64,000 nucleotides of DNA, from assembly GCF_025465945.1 (NCBI RefSeq), contig NZ_JANLNW010000078.1, positions 124,001 to 188,000 on the forward strand, read 5' to 3'. The notes below the pieces were generated by a model, which had not been told where the DNA came from, made no database searches, and saw only the letters and a program-made list of their open reading frames with translations. Made by a program: the position numbers and the translations under genes. Source of the stretch: Pseudomonas sp. 6D_7.1_Bac1 (GTDB taxonomy: Bacteria > Pseudomonadota > Gammaproteobacteria > Pseudomonadales > Pseudomonadaceae). Shown here in pieces: positions 9,127 to 16,642 of the stretch. The number at the start of each line of letters is the position of its first letter. Positions within the stretch are counted from its first letter, which is position 1.

Positions 9127-9612
9127 ATGAATGATAAGGCGTCGTCTGCAAAGGGTTCCGAAGATCCGATCCTGCAATGGGTAACCTTCAAGCTGGACAA
9201 TGAAACCTACGGCATCAACGTGATGCGTGTTCAGGAAGTCCTGCGTTATACCGAGATCGCTCCGGTTCCGGGTGCGCCAAGCTACGTGCTGGGCATCATC
9301 AACCTGCGCGGCAACGTGGTGACCGTGATCGACACCCGTCAGCGCTTCGGCCTGATGAATGCCGAGATCAGCGACAACACCCGTATCGTGATCATCGAAG
9401 CCGACAAGCAAGTGGTCGGGATCATGGTCGACAGCGTGGCCGAAGTGGTTTACCTGCGTCAGTCGGAAATCGAAACCGCGCCTAACGTCGGTAACGAAGA
9501 ATCGGCCAAGTTCATCCAGGGCGTGTGCAACAAGAACAACGAGCTGCTGATTCTGGTCGAGCTGGACAAGATGATGAGCGAAGAAGAGTGGTCGGAACTG
9601 GAGAGTATCTGA
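9127..9612 (+). CDS. cheW: Chemotaxis coupling protein CheW
   Basis: A 161-residue CheW-domain protein that couples chemoreceptors to CheA. Characteristic core segments are FKLDNETYGINVMRVQEVL, VLGIINLRGNVVTVID and IMVDSVAEVVYL. Start at ATG 9127 (MNDKASSAKG); the frame is open upstream to 9001, but that extension overlaps parP and is not conserved-looking. The next gene begins immediately at 9613. Confidence 0.96.
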   Translation: MNDKASSAKGSEDPILQWVTFKLDNETYGINVMRVQEVLRYTEIAPVPGAPSYVLGIINLRGNVVTVIDTRQRFGLMNAEISDNTRIVIIEADKQVVGIMVDSVAEVVYLRQSEIETAPNVGNEESAKFIQGVCNKNNELLILVELDKMMSEEEWSELESI

Positions 9613-10005
9613 TTGATTCTCGAGGTTGCTGTCATTGTACTGGGGCTCCTGTGGGTAGGGACCCTGGCGATGTTCCTGGCTTACACGCGCAAACAGCGAG
9701 AGCTGGCGGCGCTGCAAGCCAAGGGTGATGCATTGCGTGATCAGCGCATCAAGGACCTGGCCAAGCGCGTCGACGACTACCAGAACGGTAACGTGCGCAT
9801 GGGTGAAGACCTGCATGAACTGCGTGCCGTGGTCGGCCCCCTTCCAGACAAGCTGGCCCAGCTTGAGCAGCGCGATCCGTCGAGCTTGTCATTCGCCCAG
9901 GCGGCACGTCTGGTCGGCATGGGCGCGAGCGTCGACGAATTGACCCAGTCCTGCGGCCTGACCCAGGCAGAGGCGGAGTTGATGAGCAAGTTGCACAAGA
10001 GCTGA
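9613..10005 (+). CDS. DUF2802 protein downstream of cheW (TTG start)
   Basis: A 130-residue protein with one N-terminal membrane helix (ILEVAVIVLGLLWVGTLAMFLAY), a charged, probably coiled-coil stretch (residues 25-85) and a C-terminal helix-turn-helix-like end (SFAQAARLVGMGASVDELTQSCGL). The architecture fits the DUF2802 family found next to cheW in Pseudomonas; function unknown. TTG at 9613 abuts the cheW stop directly. An ATG at 9670 would remove most of the membrane helix, so TTG is preferred. Confidence 0.85.
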   Translation: MILEVAVIVLGLLWVGTLAMFLAYTRKQRELAALQAKGDALRDQRIKDLAKRVDDYQNGNVRMGEDLHELRAVVGPLPDKLAQLEQRDPSSLSFAQAARLVGMGASVDELTQSCGLTQAEAELMSKLHKS

Positions 10006-10033
10006 TTTTTTGCGATTGGGCTGAGATAGCTAT

Positions 10034-10095
10034 TCGCGAGCAAGCCCGCTCCCACAAGGACAACACCATCCCTGTGGGAGCGGGCTTGCTCGCGA
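10034..10095. repeat. REPIN (inverted pair of REP palindromes)
   Basis: Two inverted 22-nt REP copies, arms 10034-10055 and 10074-10095, core GTGGGAGCGGGCTTGCTC. Lies just after the DUF2802 gene and could act as its transcript end. This copy has the GCGGGC variant; most others in the window have GCGAGC. Confidence 0.93.
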
Positions 10096-10111
10096 AGGTG
10101 TCCTTGAAACC

Positions 10112-10426
10112 TCAGTAATCATCCCCGCGTTCTGTCACATCCCGCTCCGCTATCGTTTTCTCAGAATTATGCCCTTCCGGAAACTTGCCCTTGAGTTTCC
10201 AGGCAAACGTAATGATCTCGGCAATCGTGCGGTACAACTCCTCTGGAATACTGTCTCCCAGCTCCATCCTCGCCAGCAACTTCACCAGCTCGGCGTTCTC
10301 ATAAATAGGCACTTCATAGTCGCGGGCGATCTTCAGAATGGCTTCGGCCAGTTCGTCATCGCCTTTGGTGGTGAGTGTCGTCCCAGCGTTGTTCGAGGCG
10401 GATTTGACGGTCTGGTGGTAAGACAT
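10112..10426 (-). pseudogene. Truncated/rearranged copy of the FlhB C-terminal-like gene (left island flank)
   Basis: The 104-codon frame matches the gene at 17735-18061 from TKGDDELAEAILKIARDYEVP to the C terminus, but the conserved N terminus (MKSPNPPRQAIALKYDG) is missing. It is replaced by MSYHQTVKSASNNAG, the middle of which is the 3' end of fliK read in another frame. Relative to the right copy, 73 nt spanning the true start codon are deleted, joining the body directly to 26 nt of fliK tail (10382-10407). No good ribosome site precedes the new ATG at 10426. I call it a decayed duplicate; a short product cannot be excluded. Confidence 0.75.
10170..10407. repeat. Left copy of the direct repeat flanking the island
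   Basis: 10170-10380 aligns without gaps to 17790-18000 (constant offset 7620, 19 mismatches by my count, about 91% identity). After a 73-nt deletion, 10382-10407 aligns to 18075-18100 with one mismatch. The same orientation at both ends makes it a direct repeat around about 7.4 kb. Confidence 0.88.
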
Positions 10427-10836
10427 GCAATCAAAAAAGGGGGCAGATTTAATGACTGCGCTACGAAAAGGAAATTATTCCTACGACTCGTTACCCTTCC
10501 TCAGACCAAGACCACACCGCCTTAGTTTTCTACCTACAATTCTGCCGGACTCCGCCGGCTTGTGATTATTACAGGCCATTGGTAACTTGATTCTCGATTG
10601 GATTTGGCCGCCCATGTTAGATAATAACCAGGATTTTTATATTTTGTGGTGGAAGTTCCGTACGGACGATTCAATGCATAAAGGGAGAGTGGTTTTTTAA
10701 GCTGTCTTTTATGGATGCCGAGTATGCAGGCAAGCATAAACAGTTTTTTCGTGAACGCTTTTTGATCGAAATGCACGAATATTGGTGGAGCTTATTTAAA
10801 GGTGTTGGATGAGTGATGGTTGTCAAGGAGAAGTAA
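10427..10836. other. AT-rich left junction and leader of the island
   Basis: 410 nt without an assigned gene except a 33-codon frame listed separately (10711-10812). From 10427 the sequence becomes markedly AT-rich (runs such as GATTTTTATATTTTG). It has a GCCGGACTCCGCCGGC inverted repeat near 10542-10557. The promoter for the six-gene operon should be here, but I see no confident -35/-10 pair. An 80-codon minus-strand frame (10534-10776) has no family resemblance and was not called. Confidence 0.6.
10711..10812 (+). CDS. Candidate 33-residue peptide upstream of the proline dehydrogenase-like gene
   Basis: ATG at 10711, TGA at 10810-10812. The peptide is rich in aromatic and charged residues (HKQFFRERF, MHEYWWSLFKGVG) and ends 24 nt before the next gene, on the same strand. 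The composition is less random-looking than the surroundings, but no convincing Shine-Dalgarno sequence precedes it (AAGGGAG at about 10681-10687 is too far). It could be a leader peptide, a scaffold peptide or chance. Worth testing only because small ORFs are known to be needed in some Pseudomonas amino-acid antimetabolite clusters. Confidence 0.3.
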   Translation: MDAEYAGKHKQFFRERFLIEMHEYWWSLFKGVG

Positions 10837-11799
10837 ATGCCTATAAAGGATATCTACGCACTTGCATGTGCCGGTCTCAAAAAATTGGCGCTGAATCAAG
10901 CGTGTCGGGACGGGTTCAATAAGGACTCATTGTTTTTCAAGTTGTTTGAACAGGCTGCCCAGCATTACATTGTCTCGTCGGATAGGCACGAGCTTAGTAG
11001 TAAGTTGCACGTGTTGTCCGATAAAGGGTATCGACTGGGCGTTGAATACGTCGGTGAAGAAAATCATGATCCATGTATTGTACAAGCTTTTGTCGATGAG
11101 TACTTGGTATCTATTCAACTATTTGCCAAGGCCGGACTAATCCCGCAGTTGGGTTTCGATTTGAGTGCGGTGGGATTGCTTGCATCCCAAGAAACAGCCT
11201 ATCTGAATGCAACCACTATCGTGTCTGCTGCAGCCGAATACAATATTCCTGTAATGATTAGCATGGAGCATTCTTCGGCAGTCGATAAGATTTTAGAGGT
11301 TTATGCCGAACTGGCGCCTGCCCATCTCAATGTCGGTATTACAGTACAGGCGCACTTGCATAGAACAATCAATGATTTACCTGGAATCATTGGTTATGGG
11401 CGAAAAATCAGGCTGGTTAAAGGGGTTTATAACGAGTCTCAGGAAATCGCTCTTCCCCGTGGGAGTGAGCTTGATGAGCGCTATCTGAAATTGCTTGGCG
11501 ATGTGCTGGCCGCCAATGTTCCGGTCAGTTGCGCGACTCAGGACTCGAGCTTGATCAAGCGTATTTTCGATCAGTCTTACCACCTGGATATCCAGGAGCT
11601 GGAAATGCTCCATGGGGTGCAACCCGAGGTGTTGCGCAAAGCTAAGGAGGCGGGGCTCGCCTGTCGTATTGCCGCGGTTTACGGCAATAGTTGGTATCTG
11701 CACTTTCTGCATCGTCTGGCGGAATCGCCGGACAATGTCCTCGAGGCATTAGCCGACTTCTATGACCCCTCTCGCATCACTTTTGGCGCAGGTTACTAA
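10837..11799 (+). CDS. Proline dehydrogenase-family flavoenzyme
   Basis: A 320-residue FAD-type TIM-barrel enzyme of the ProDH/PutA family. Family landmarks: RKIRLVKGVYNE (about 189-200; the RLVKGAY motif), ATQDSSLIKRI (about 230), ELEMLHGVQPEVLR (about 254; the EFQMLYG motif) and VYGNSWYLHFLHRLAE near the C terminus. It is a stand-alone ProDH without the aldehyde dehydrogenase or DNA-binding parts of PutA. Good AAGGAG site at about 10824. As first gene of a six-gene operon with no proline catabolic partner, it more likely oxidises proline or a related amine during biosynthesis; the substrate is unknown. Confidence 0.85.
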   Translation: MPIKDIYALACAGLKKLALNQACRDGFNKDSLFFKLFEQAAQHYIVSSDRHELSSKLHVLSDKGYRLGVEYVGEENHDPCIVQAFVDEYLVSIQLFAKAGLIPQLGFDLSAVGLLASQETAYLNATTIVSAAAEYNIPVMISMEHSSAVDKILEVYAELAPAHLNVGITVQAHLHRTINDLPGIIGYGRKIRLVKGVYNESQEIALPRGSELDERYLKLLGDVLAANVPVSCATQDSSLIKRIFDQSYHLDIQELEMLHGVQPEVLRKAKEAGLACRIAAVYGNSWYLHFLHRLAESPDNVLEALADFYDPSRITFGAGY

Positions 11800-11809
11800 C
11801 GGAGCATTT

Positions 11810-12871
11810 ATGTTTATCGATCTGAGAAGCGATACGGTGACCAAGCCAACGGAAGGCATGCGCAAGGCGATTTATCAGGCAGAAGTCGGTGATGAGTGCT
11901 TTGGTGAAGATCCTAGTGTGCGTGCGCTGGAGGAGTTCTGCGCCGATTATTTCCAGAAGGAAGTGGCGCTCTTCACCACGGGCGGCACATTGAGTAACCA
12001 GTTGGCAATCAAGGCCCTCACCAACCCCGGCGATGAGATCTTTCTCGACGCTTCCTACCACATCAATTTCTATGAGTCGGCGTCGAGTTCGGCTTTTTCC
12101 GGGGTCAATTTTTCGCTTTCCTGTCATGAAAACGGACTGTTTGAAGTTAGTGATCTGGAAAAGCTCTACGCCTCCAAATGCCGCTGGAGTCAAAACTATG
12201 CCGTTCCGCGGGTGGTGGTGATTGAAAATACTCTCGGATGCAAGGGCGGCGCGATCTTTCCTTTGCCGCAAATGAACGATGTCTTTACTTACGCCAAGGG
12301 CATTGGTGCCTATTGTTACCTGGATGGTGCACGAATCCTCCATGCATCTATCGCCTCTGGCATTGACGTGACTTCCTACACTGAAAACGCCGACCTCTTG
12401 TCCATGTGCCTGTCCAAGGGACTTGGGGCGCCTATTGGTTCGATCATGGTGGGTTCCAGGGAGCTGATAGAACGCGCCAAAAAATACCGTAAATGGTTCG
12501 GGGGCGATCTCCATCAGGCAGGGATGATGGCCGCCGCTGGGCTGTATGCGATGCACAACCACATTGAACGGTTGGCCGAAGACCACGAGCATGCGGCGCT
12601 GCTGCACCAGTTGCTCGGCGATATCGATGAGACGCCCGCCCACTATAAGGGGACCAATATGGTTACTTTGGATATCTCCTCGTTGGGCATTTCCCCCGTG
12701 CAATTCGGTAGTTACCTTAGCCAGAAAGGTGTCGGCAGCTTGCCTTACAACGCCACGGAAATGCGCTTCATGCCTCATATCAACATTACCCGCGCGGATA
12801 TTCACAAGGCTGCCGGAATCATCAAGGAAGCAGTCCGAGAGTTCAGTCTGACGCGGGAGGCAGTCAAGTGA
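11810..12871 (+). CDS. Threonine aldolase-like PLP enzyme
   Basis: 353 residues, fold-type I PLP enzyme of the low-specificity L-threonine aldolase/beta-eliminating lyase family: DLRSDTVTKPTEGMR at the N terminus, DECFGEDPSV, FTTGGTLSNQLAIK, and PLP Lys near 203 in LSKGLGAPIGS. Start at 11810 follows GGAG at 11801-11804; the longer frame from 11762 overlaps the previous gene. Two normally conserved stretches are altered (HINFYESASSSAFSG; KWFGGDLHQAG instead of LGGGMRQAG), suggesting a changed substrate. It overlaps the next gene by 4 nt (GTGA). Confidence 0.87.
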   Translation: MFIDLRSDTVTKPTEGMRKAIYQAEVGDECFGEDPSVRALEEFCADYFQKEVALFTTGGTLSNQLAIKALTNPGDEIFLDASYHINFYESASSSAFSGVNFSLSCHENGLFEVSDLEKLYASKCRWSQNYAVPRVVVIENTLGCKGGAIFPLPQMNDVFTYAKGIGAYCYLDGARILHASIASGIDVTSYTENADLLSMCLSKGLGAPIGSIMVGSRELIERAKKYRKWFGGDLHQAGMMAAAGLYAMHNHIERLAEDHEHAALLHQLLGDIDETPAHYKGTNMVTLDISSLGISPVQFGSYLSQKGVGSLPYNATEMRFMPHINITRADIHKAAGIIKEAVREFSLTREAVK

Positions 12872-14172
12872 TCTTCAAGAAGAATATCATCCTGATCGTT
12901 GATGCCTATTCCACCGGGAGCTTGATCGCGCCCGCGTTCATCTCTCGCGGATTTGAATGTGTACACGTGCGTTCGACCGCTGACGTTAACGCGTTCTACG
13001 AAACCTGGTTCCGCACTGGGGATTTCATCAAAGACATTCTCTATAGCTCGGACGCAGAGCTACACTTGGCGTTATCCGGGTATTCCGTACAGTTTGTGCT
13101 TGCCGGTTGCGAGTTTGGCGTCGAGCTGGCAGCTCATCTGGCCGCAGAATTCAAGATCTCTCGGCACAATGATCCGACCCACGCTATTCGCTGGCGCGAC
13201 AAGTTCGAGATGCACGAAGCCTTGTCTCAGGCGGGTGTACGCTCGATCAGACACTTCAAGTCGGATTCGTTGCCGAAGATATTGGAGTGGGTAAACGAGC
13301 ATAAGATGCTGCCGGTCGTGTTGAAGCCGATCAAAAGCGCCGGGTCCGACAATATTCATATTTGCACCCAGGAAAGCGAAATCAAACATGCCTTCCAGGT
13401 CATAAAATCGAGCCGGAACATCTTTCTGGAAAGCAACGAAGAGATCTTGGTACAGCAATATCTGGACAACTCAGATTTCAAATCCGAGTTGTTGCTTAGC
13501 AAGTCCAAGGATGTGGACATCGAATACTGCATCAACACCGTGAGTGTTGACGGCTTGCACTATGTCAGCGAAATCATTCGCGTGTATCGCACCCGTATCG
13601 GCGCCTCGCCAGTGCATGACTATAACCAGCTGATGTGTCCAGTGGGCAATGCCGACGTGTACAGTCGTCTGTCACAGTACATTTACTCCGTGCTCGATGC
13701 TCTAGGAATCCAGCAGGGCGTGGGTCACAGCGAGTTGATGATCGTCGACGATCAGCCCGTATTGCTGGAGACGGCTGCTCGTATGCCGGGCGGTATTGAT
13801 CTTTCAGCCTATACCCCGGCCTTGGGGCATAACCAGTTGAGCCTTTGGATAGACTCGCTGATCAACCCGCAAGCCTTTCTCGAATACCGGCAACGGCCAA
13901 GAAACAAACTCTACTTTCATTCCAGTTGTGTGTTCCTTATCGCTCGCCAGGCTGGGCCGATCAAGCGGGCACCGAACATCGCACCCTGGAAGGCGATCCC
14001 CGGCGTGCACAGCATAAAAATCCTGGATAAAGGAACCCTTAAGGAAACCATCTCCCTGGAAAACTGCCCCGGTCACGTTTTCATCCTGAACAACGACCGC
14101 GTAGCCATTCAGGACAGCATTCAGTTGCTGCGTGAGCACGAGCCCTACGTCTACAAGGAAATGCTGGGATGA
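12868..14172 (+). CDS. ATP-grasp ligase, amino acid ligase type (GTG start)
   Basis: A 434-residue ATP-grasp protein. N-terminal Rossmann-like region (IILIVDAYSTGSLIAPAF), then the ATP-grasp core with LPVVLKPIKSAGSDNIH (about 148-164), LVQQYLDNSDFKSELL and the metal/ATP segment GHSELMIVDDQPVLLETAARMPGG (about 285-310). This arrangement is that of L-amino acid ligases (BacD-type) and carboxylate-amine ligases in natural product clusters, which form an amide from an acyl phosphate. GTG at 12868 overlaps the preceding stop; the end overlaps the MFS gene by ATGA. Likely makes a dipeptide or conjugate; partners unknown. Confidence 0.85.
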   Translation: MIFKKNIILIVDAYSTGSLIAPAFISRGFECVHVRSTADVNAFYETWFRTGDFIKDILYSSDAELHLALSGYSVQFVLAGCEFGVELAAHLAAEFKISRHNDPTHAIRWRDKFEMHEALSQAGVRSIRHFKSDSLPKILEWVNEHKMLPVVLKPIKSAGSDNIHICTQESEIKHAFQVIKSSRNIFLESNEEILVQQYLDNSDFKSELLLSKSKDVDIEYCINTVSVDGLHYVSEIIRVYRTRIGASPVHDYNQLMCPVGNADVYSRLSQYIYSVLDALGIQQGVGHSELMIVDDQPVLLETAARMPGGIDLSAYTPALGHNQLSLWIDSLINPQAFLEYRQRPRNKLYFHSSCVFLIARQAGPIKRAPNIAPWKAIPGVHSIKILDKGTLKETISLENCPGHVFILNNDRVAIQDSIQLLREHEPYVYKEMLG

Positions 14173-15377
14173 AGGAAGTATCGGGAGAGCTGGCCATGCA
14201 AGGCGGGGCCAAGGTCTATGTGAGGCCTGTGATTCTGCTACTGTCGGCGACCTTTATCTTGACCATTGCCCGGGCGCTGGCCTTGCCCTACCTGGTAGTT
14301 TACTTCTCCCAAACTTTCGGTCTGGGAGTGGTAGATATTGGTCTTGCGGTTGGCGGGGCGCTGATCGTCAGCTCGATTCTTGGGGTGTATGGCGGCTTCC
14401 TGGTGGACAGGTTCTCCAACTACCGGATCCTGCTCAGCGCAGCCACGGTGTTCGCACTGGCCTTCGCAGTGGCCTTTCAGGTAACCAGCCTGGTGCCGTT
14501 CATCATCGCCATTGTGGTGGTGAACCTGTCCTATGCGGTGATCGATATCGCGGTGAAATCTGGAATAGGTTTTTTGGTGGCGCCGGACAAGAGGGGAAGC
14601 GTGTTCTCTATTAAGTACACACTGACCAACGTCGGTTACGCCATAGGCCCTTTTCTCGGCATGCTGTTCGCGAAAGTAAGCCCCGGTCTACCGTTTGCGG
14701 TTTCGGCCTTGATCGGGTTGGCTTTTGTAGTGCTGTACGGAGTGCTGGGTGAACGGATCCCTCGCCAGGTGGGTAGTGAGCGTTCGGGTGACGGTTTTGC
14801 CAGCGTGCTGGTTCATTTACTGAGCAACTATCGATTGGTCTGCTTTACGGTCGGGGGAATTCTCAGTGCGATCGTGTTTGGGCAGTTCACCGCCTATCTT
14901 TCGCAATACCTGATCGTGACAAGTGACCCGGAAAACACCTATCACATTATCAACTACCTAGTCACCACCAACGCCTGTGTGGTCATTAGTCTTCAATACC
15001 TGATCGGCTCCCGAATTAACCAGAATAACCTGTTCCGCATGTTAATGTTGGGGATGTTATTTTTCGTGGTAGGACTCATGGGCTTTTGTTATGCGCAGGT
15101 GCATGTCGTCTGGATAGTAGCCATGATAGTTTTTACTTTGGGCGAGATAATAATTATCCCGGCGGAATATCTGTTTATTGATTGCATTGCGCCGGAGGAT
15201 ATGCGAGGTATTTATTACGGAGCGCAGAATTTGTCCAATCTTGGGGCTGCGCTCGGGCCAGTATTATGTGGTGTTGCACTATCTTTTTATGCTCCTCAAG
15301 CGATGTTCTACGTCTTGTCCTTGTGCATTGTATTGGCGAGTTATTTCTACTTCATAGGTTCAAGGCGCAGAGGTTGA
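14169..15377 (+). CDS. MFS transporter, probable product exporter
   Basis: A 402-residue Major Facilitator Superfamily protein with about 12 hydrophobic segments and the loop 2-3 signature GGFLVDRFSNYRILL near residues 75-90. Start overlaps the ATP-grasp stop as ATGA. Its place in the middle of a biosynthetic operon suggests efflux of the product or self-protection. The 3' third (14940-15377) is distinctly more AT-rich than the chromosome around the island. Confidence 0.85.
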   Translation: MKEVSGELAMQGGAKVYVRPVILLLSATFILTIARALALPYLVVYFSQTFGLGVVDIGLAVGGALIVSSILGVYGGFLVDRFSNYRILLSAATVFALAFAVAFQVTSLVPFIIAIVVVNLSYAVIDIAVKSGIGFLVAPDKRGSVFSIKYTLTNVGYAIGPFLGMLFAKVSPGLPFAVSALIGLAFVVLYGVLGERIPRQVGSERSGDGFASVLVHLLSNYRLVCFTVGGILSAIVFGQFTAYLSQYLIVTSDPENTYHIINYLVTTNACVVISLQYLIGSRINQNNLFRMLMLGMLFFVVGLMGFCYAQVHVVWIVAMIVFTLGEIIIIPAEYLFIDCIAPEDMRGIYYGAQNLSNLGAALGPVLCGVALSFYAPQAMFYVLSLCIVLASYFYFIGSRRRG

Positions 15378-15380
15378 TTG

Positions 15381-16496
15381 ATGATTCACTTTAATACTGC
15401 GGGTTCGGGACTTGTATCCGCTGAGACACTGAGCTTGATGCAGCGTTATCTGCAAACGGAATCTGAGTTGGGAGCTTATGAGACCGAATTGGGTTTCGCG
15501 CCAATCCTGGATGTTGAAGTTTATGACAACATAGCCCGATTGCTGGGAACCGAGGCGCGTAATGTTGCACTTTTCGATGGTGCTACGAAGGCCTGGGTGA
15601 CCGCGCTGGACTCGTTAACCTGGTTCGACGGCGCGCGCGTTCTGGTCACCGCTTACGAGTACGCCGGCAACCTCATTGCGCTGTCGGCATTGCAGCGTCT
15701 GCATGGGGTCGTGGTCGAGGTCATGCCGCTGCTGGCCAATGGCGATCTGGACCTGCAATGGCTGGCGCGACACATGAGTGAAGAAGTGAAGCTGGTCTCG
15801 GTGGTGCATGTACCCTCTTGCTGCGGCATCGTGAATGACGTTGAGGCAGTGGGTAATATAGTGCGCGGTTACCCCTGCCTGTACTTTGTCGATGCCTGTC
15901 AATCGGCGGGCATGCTCCCTCTGGATGTGCAGGCTATCAGCTGCGACGTGTTGACCGCAGCGGGCAGGAAATTCCTTTGCGGGCCCAGGGGCACTGGGTT
16001 TGCCTACCTGTCCGAGCGTTTTCTGGCGGTTGCTCACCCGCGTTTCACTGATTTGAGCAGGGCCAGTGTTGATGTGTTGGGGATGGTCAACTTGGGGATT
16101 GAAGATGCCCGGCGTTTTGAGTATGCCGAGCGCAACAATGCGGCAGTGGTTGGTTTGAATCAGGCGATCAAAGAACGACTCTCCGGTGCTTATGGAGTTG
16201 AGCTTGAGATCTACCAAAACCTCTATTACAGCTTGGCACAGGCTCCGCACGTCAGCTTGATCGCGCCGGGTGTGCACCAGGAGGGGATCATTGCGTTTAC
16301 CCATAGTCGCTGTTCGGCAACGGAGGTCGTTAGCTATCTACGAGCCCAAGGGGTGAACTGCTGGCCGGGATATGCTTCGCACACGCCGTATTATATGTTG
16401 GGGCAGGGTTACAAACGCTTTGTGCGAGTATCAATCAATGCCAAGAACAGCTTTAAGGATGTTGATATATTCATGTCTTTGCTGGCAAGGCTGTAA
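15381..16496 (+). CDS. Class V PLP enzyme (cysteine desulfurase/EgtE-like)
   Basis: 371 residues from ATG 15381, 7 nt after AGAGG (15369-15373). A class V aminotransferase-fold protein: FDGATKAWVTALDSL, VVHVPSCCGIVNDVEAVG, VDACQSAGMLPLDVQ, and PLP Lys near 197 in AAGRKFLCGPRGTGFAYL, the last resembling C-S lyases and epimerases of the EgtE/isopenicillin-N-epimerase branch more than IscS. There is no IscS-type C-terminal Cys loop that I can see. Probable lyase, epimerase or transaminase step in the island pathway. A TTG at 15378 is an alternative start. Confidence 0.82.
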   Translation: MIHFNTAGSGLVSAETLSLMQRYLQTESELGAYETELGFAPILDVEVYDNIARLLGTEARNVALFDGATKAWVTALDSLTWFDGARVLVTAYEYAGNLIALSALQRLHGVVVEVMPLLANGDLDLQWLARHMSEEVKLVSVVHVPSCCGIVNDVEAVGNIVRGYPCLYFVDACQSAGMLPLDVQAISCDVLTAAGRKFLCGPRGTGFAYLSERFLAVAHPRFTDLSRASVDVLGMVNLGIEDARRFEYAERNNAAVVGLNQAIKERLSGAYGVELEIYQNLYYSLAQAPHVSLIAPGVHQEGIIAFTHSRCSATEVVSYLRAQGVNCWPGYASHTPYYMLGQGYKRFVRVSINAKNSFKDVDIFMSLLARL

Positions 16497-16642
16497 CAGC
16501 ATATTTGTATAAAGGTTGGTGCGTTACACATATTGTCTTCGGTCGGTGATGTCGAGTTGATTGTCCGTTAGAGAATAGTCGTGGGCTGTCTGATAGTTTG
16601 CTATTTACGCTGATTGCCTCGAATTAAAGAAAGGGAATTCTG

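Noticed and set aside
10534..10776. 80-codon minus-strand frame in the AT-rich junction
   Set aside because: No motif, no ribosome site, and opposite to the operon leader; open mainly by chance in this short stretch.
11777..12805. 342-codon minus-strand frame in the island
   Set aside because: Antisense of the threonine aldolase-like gene, which has clear PLP motifs and a ribosome site.
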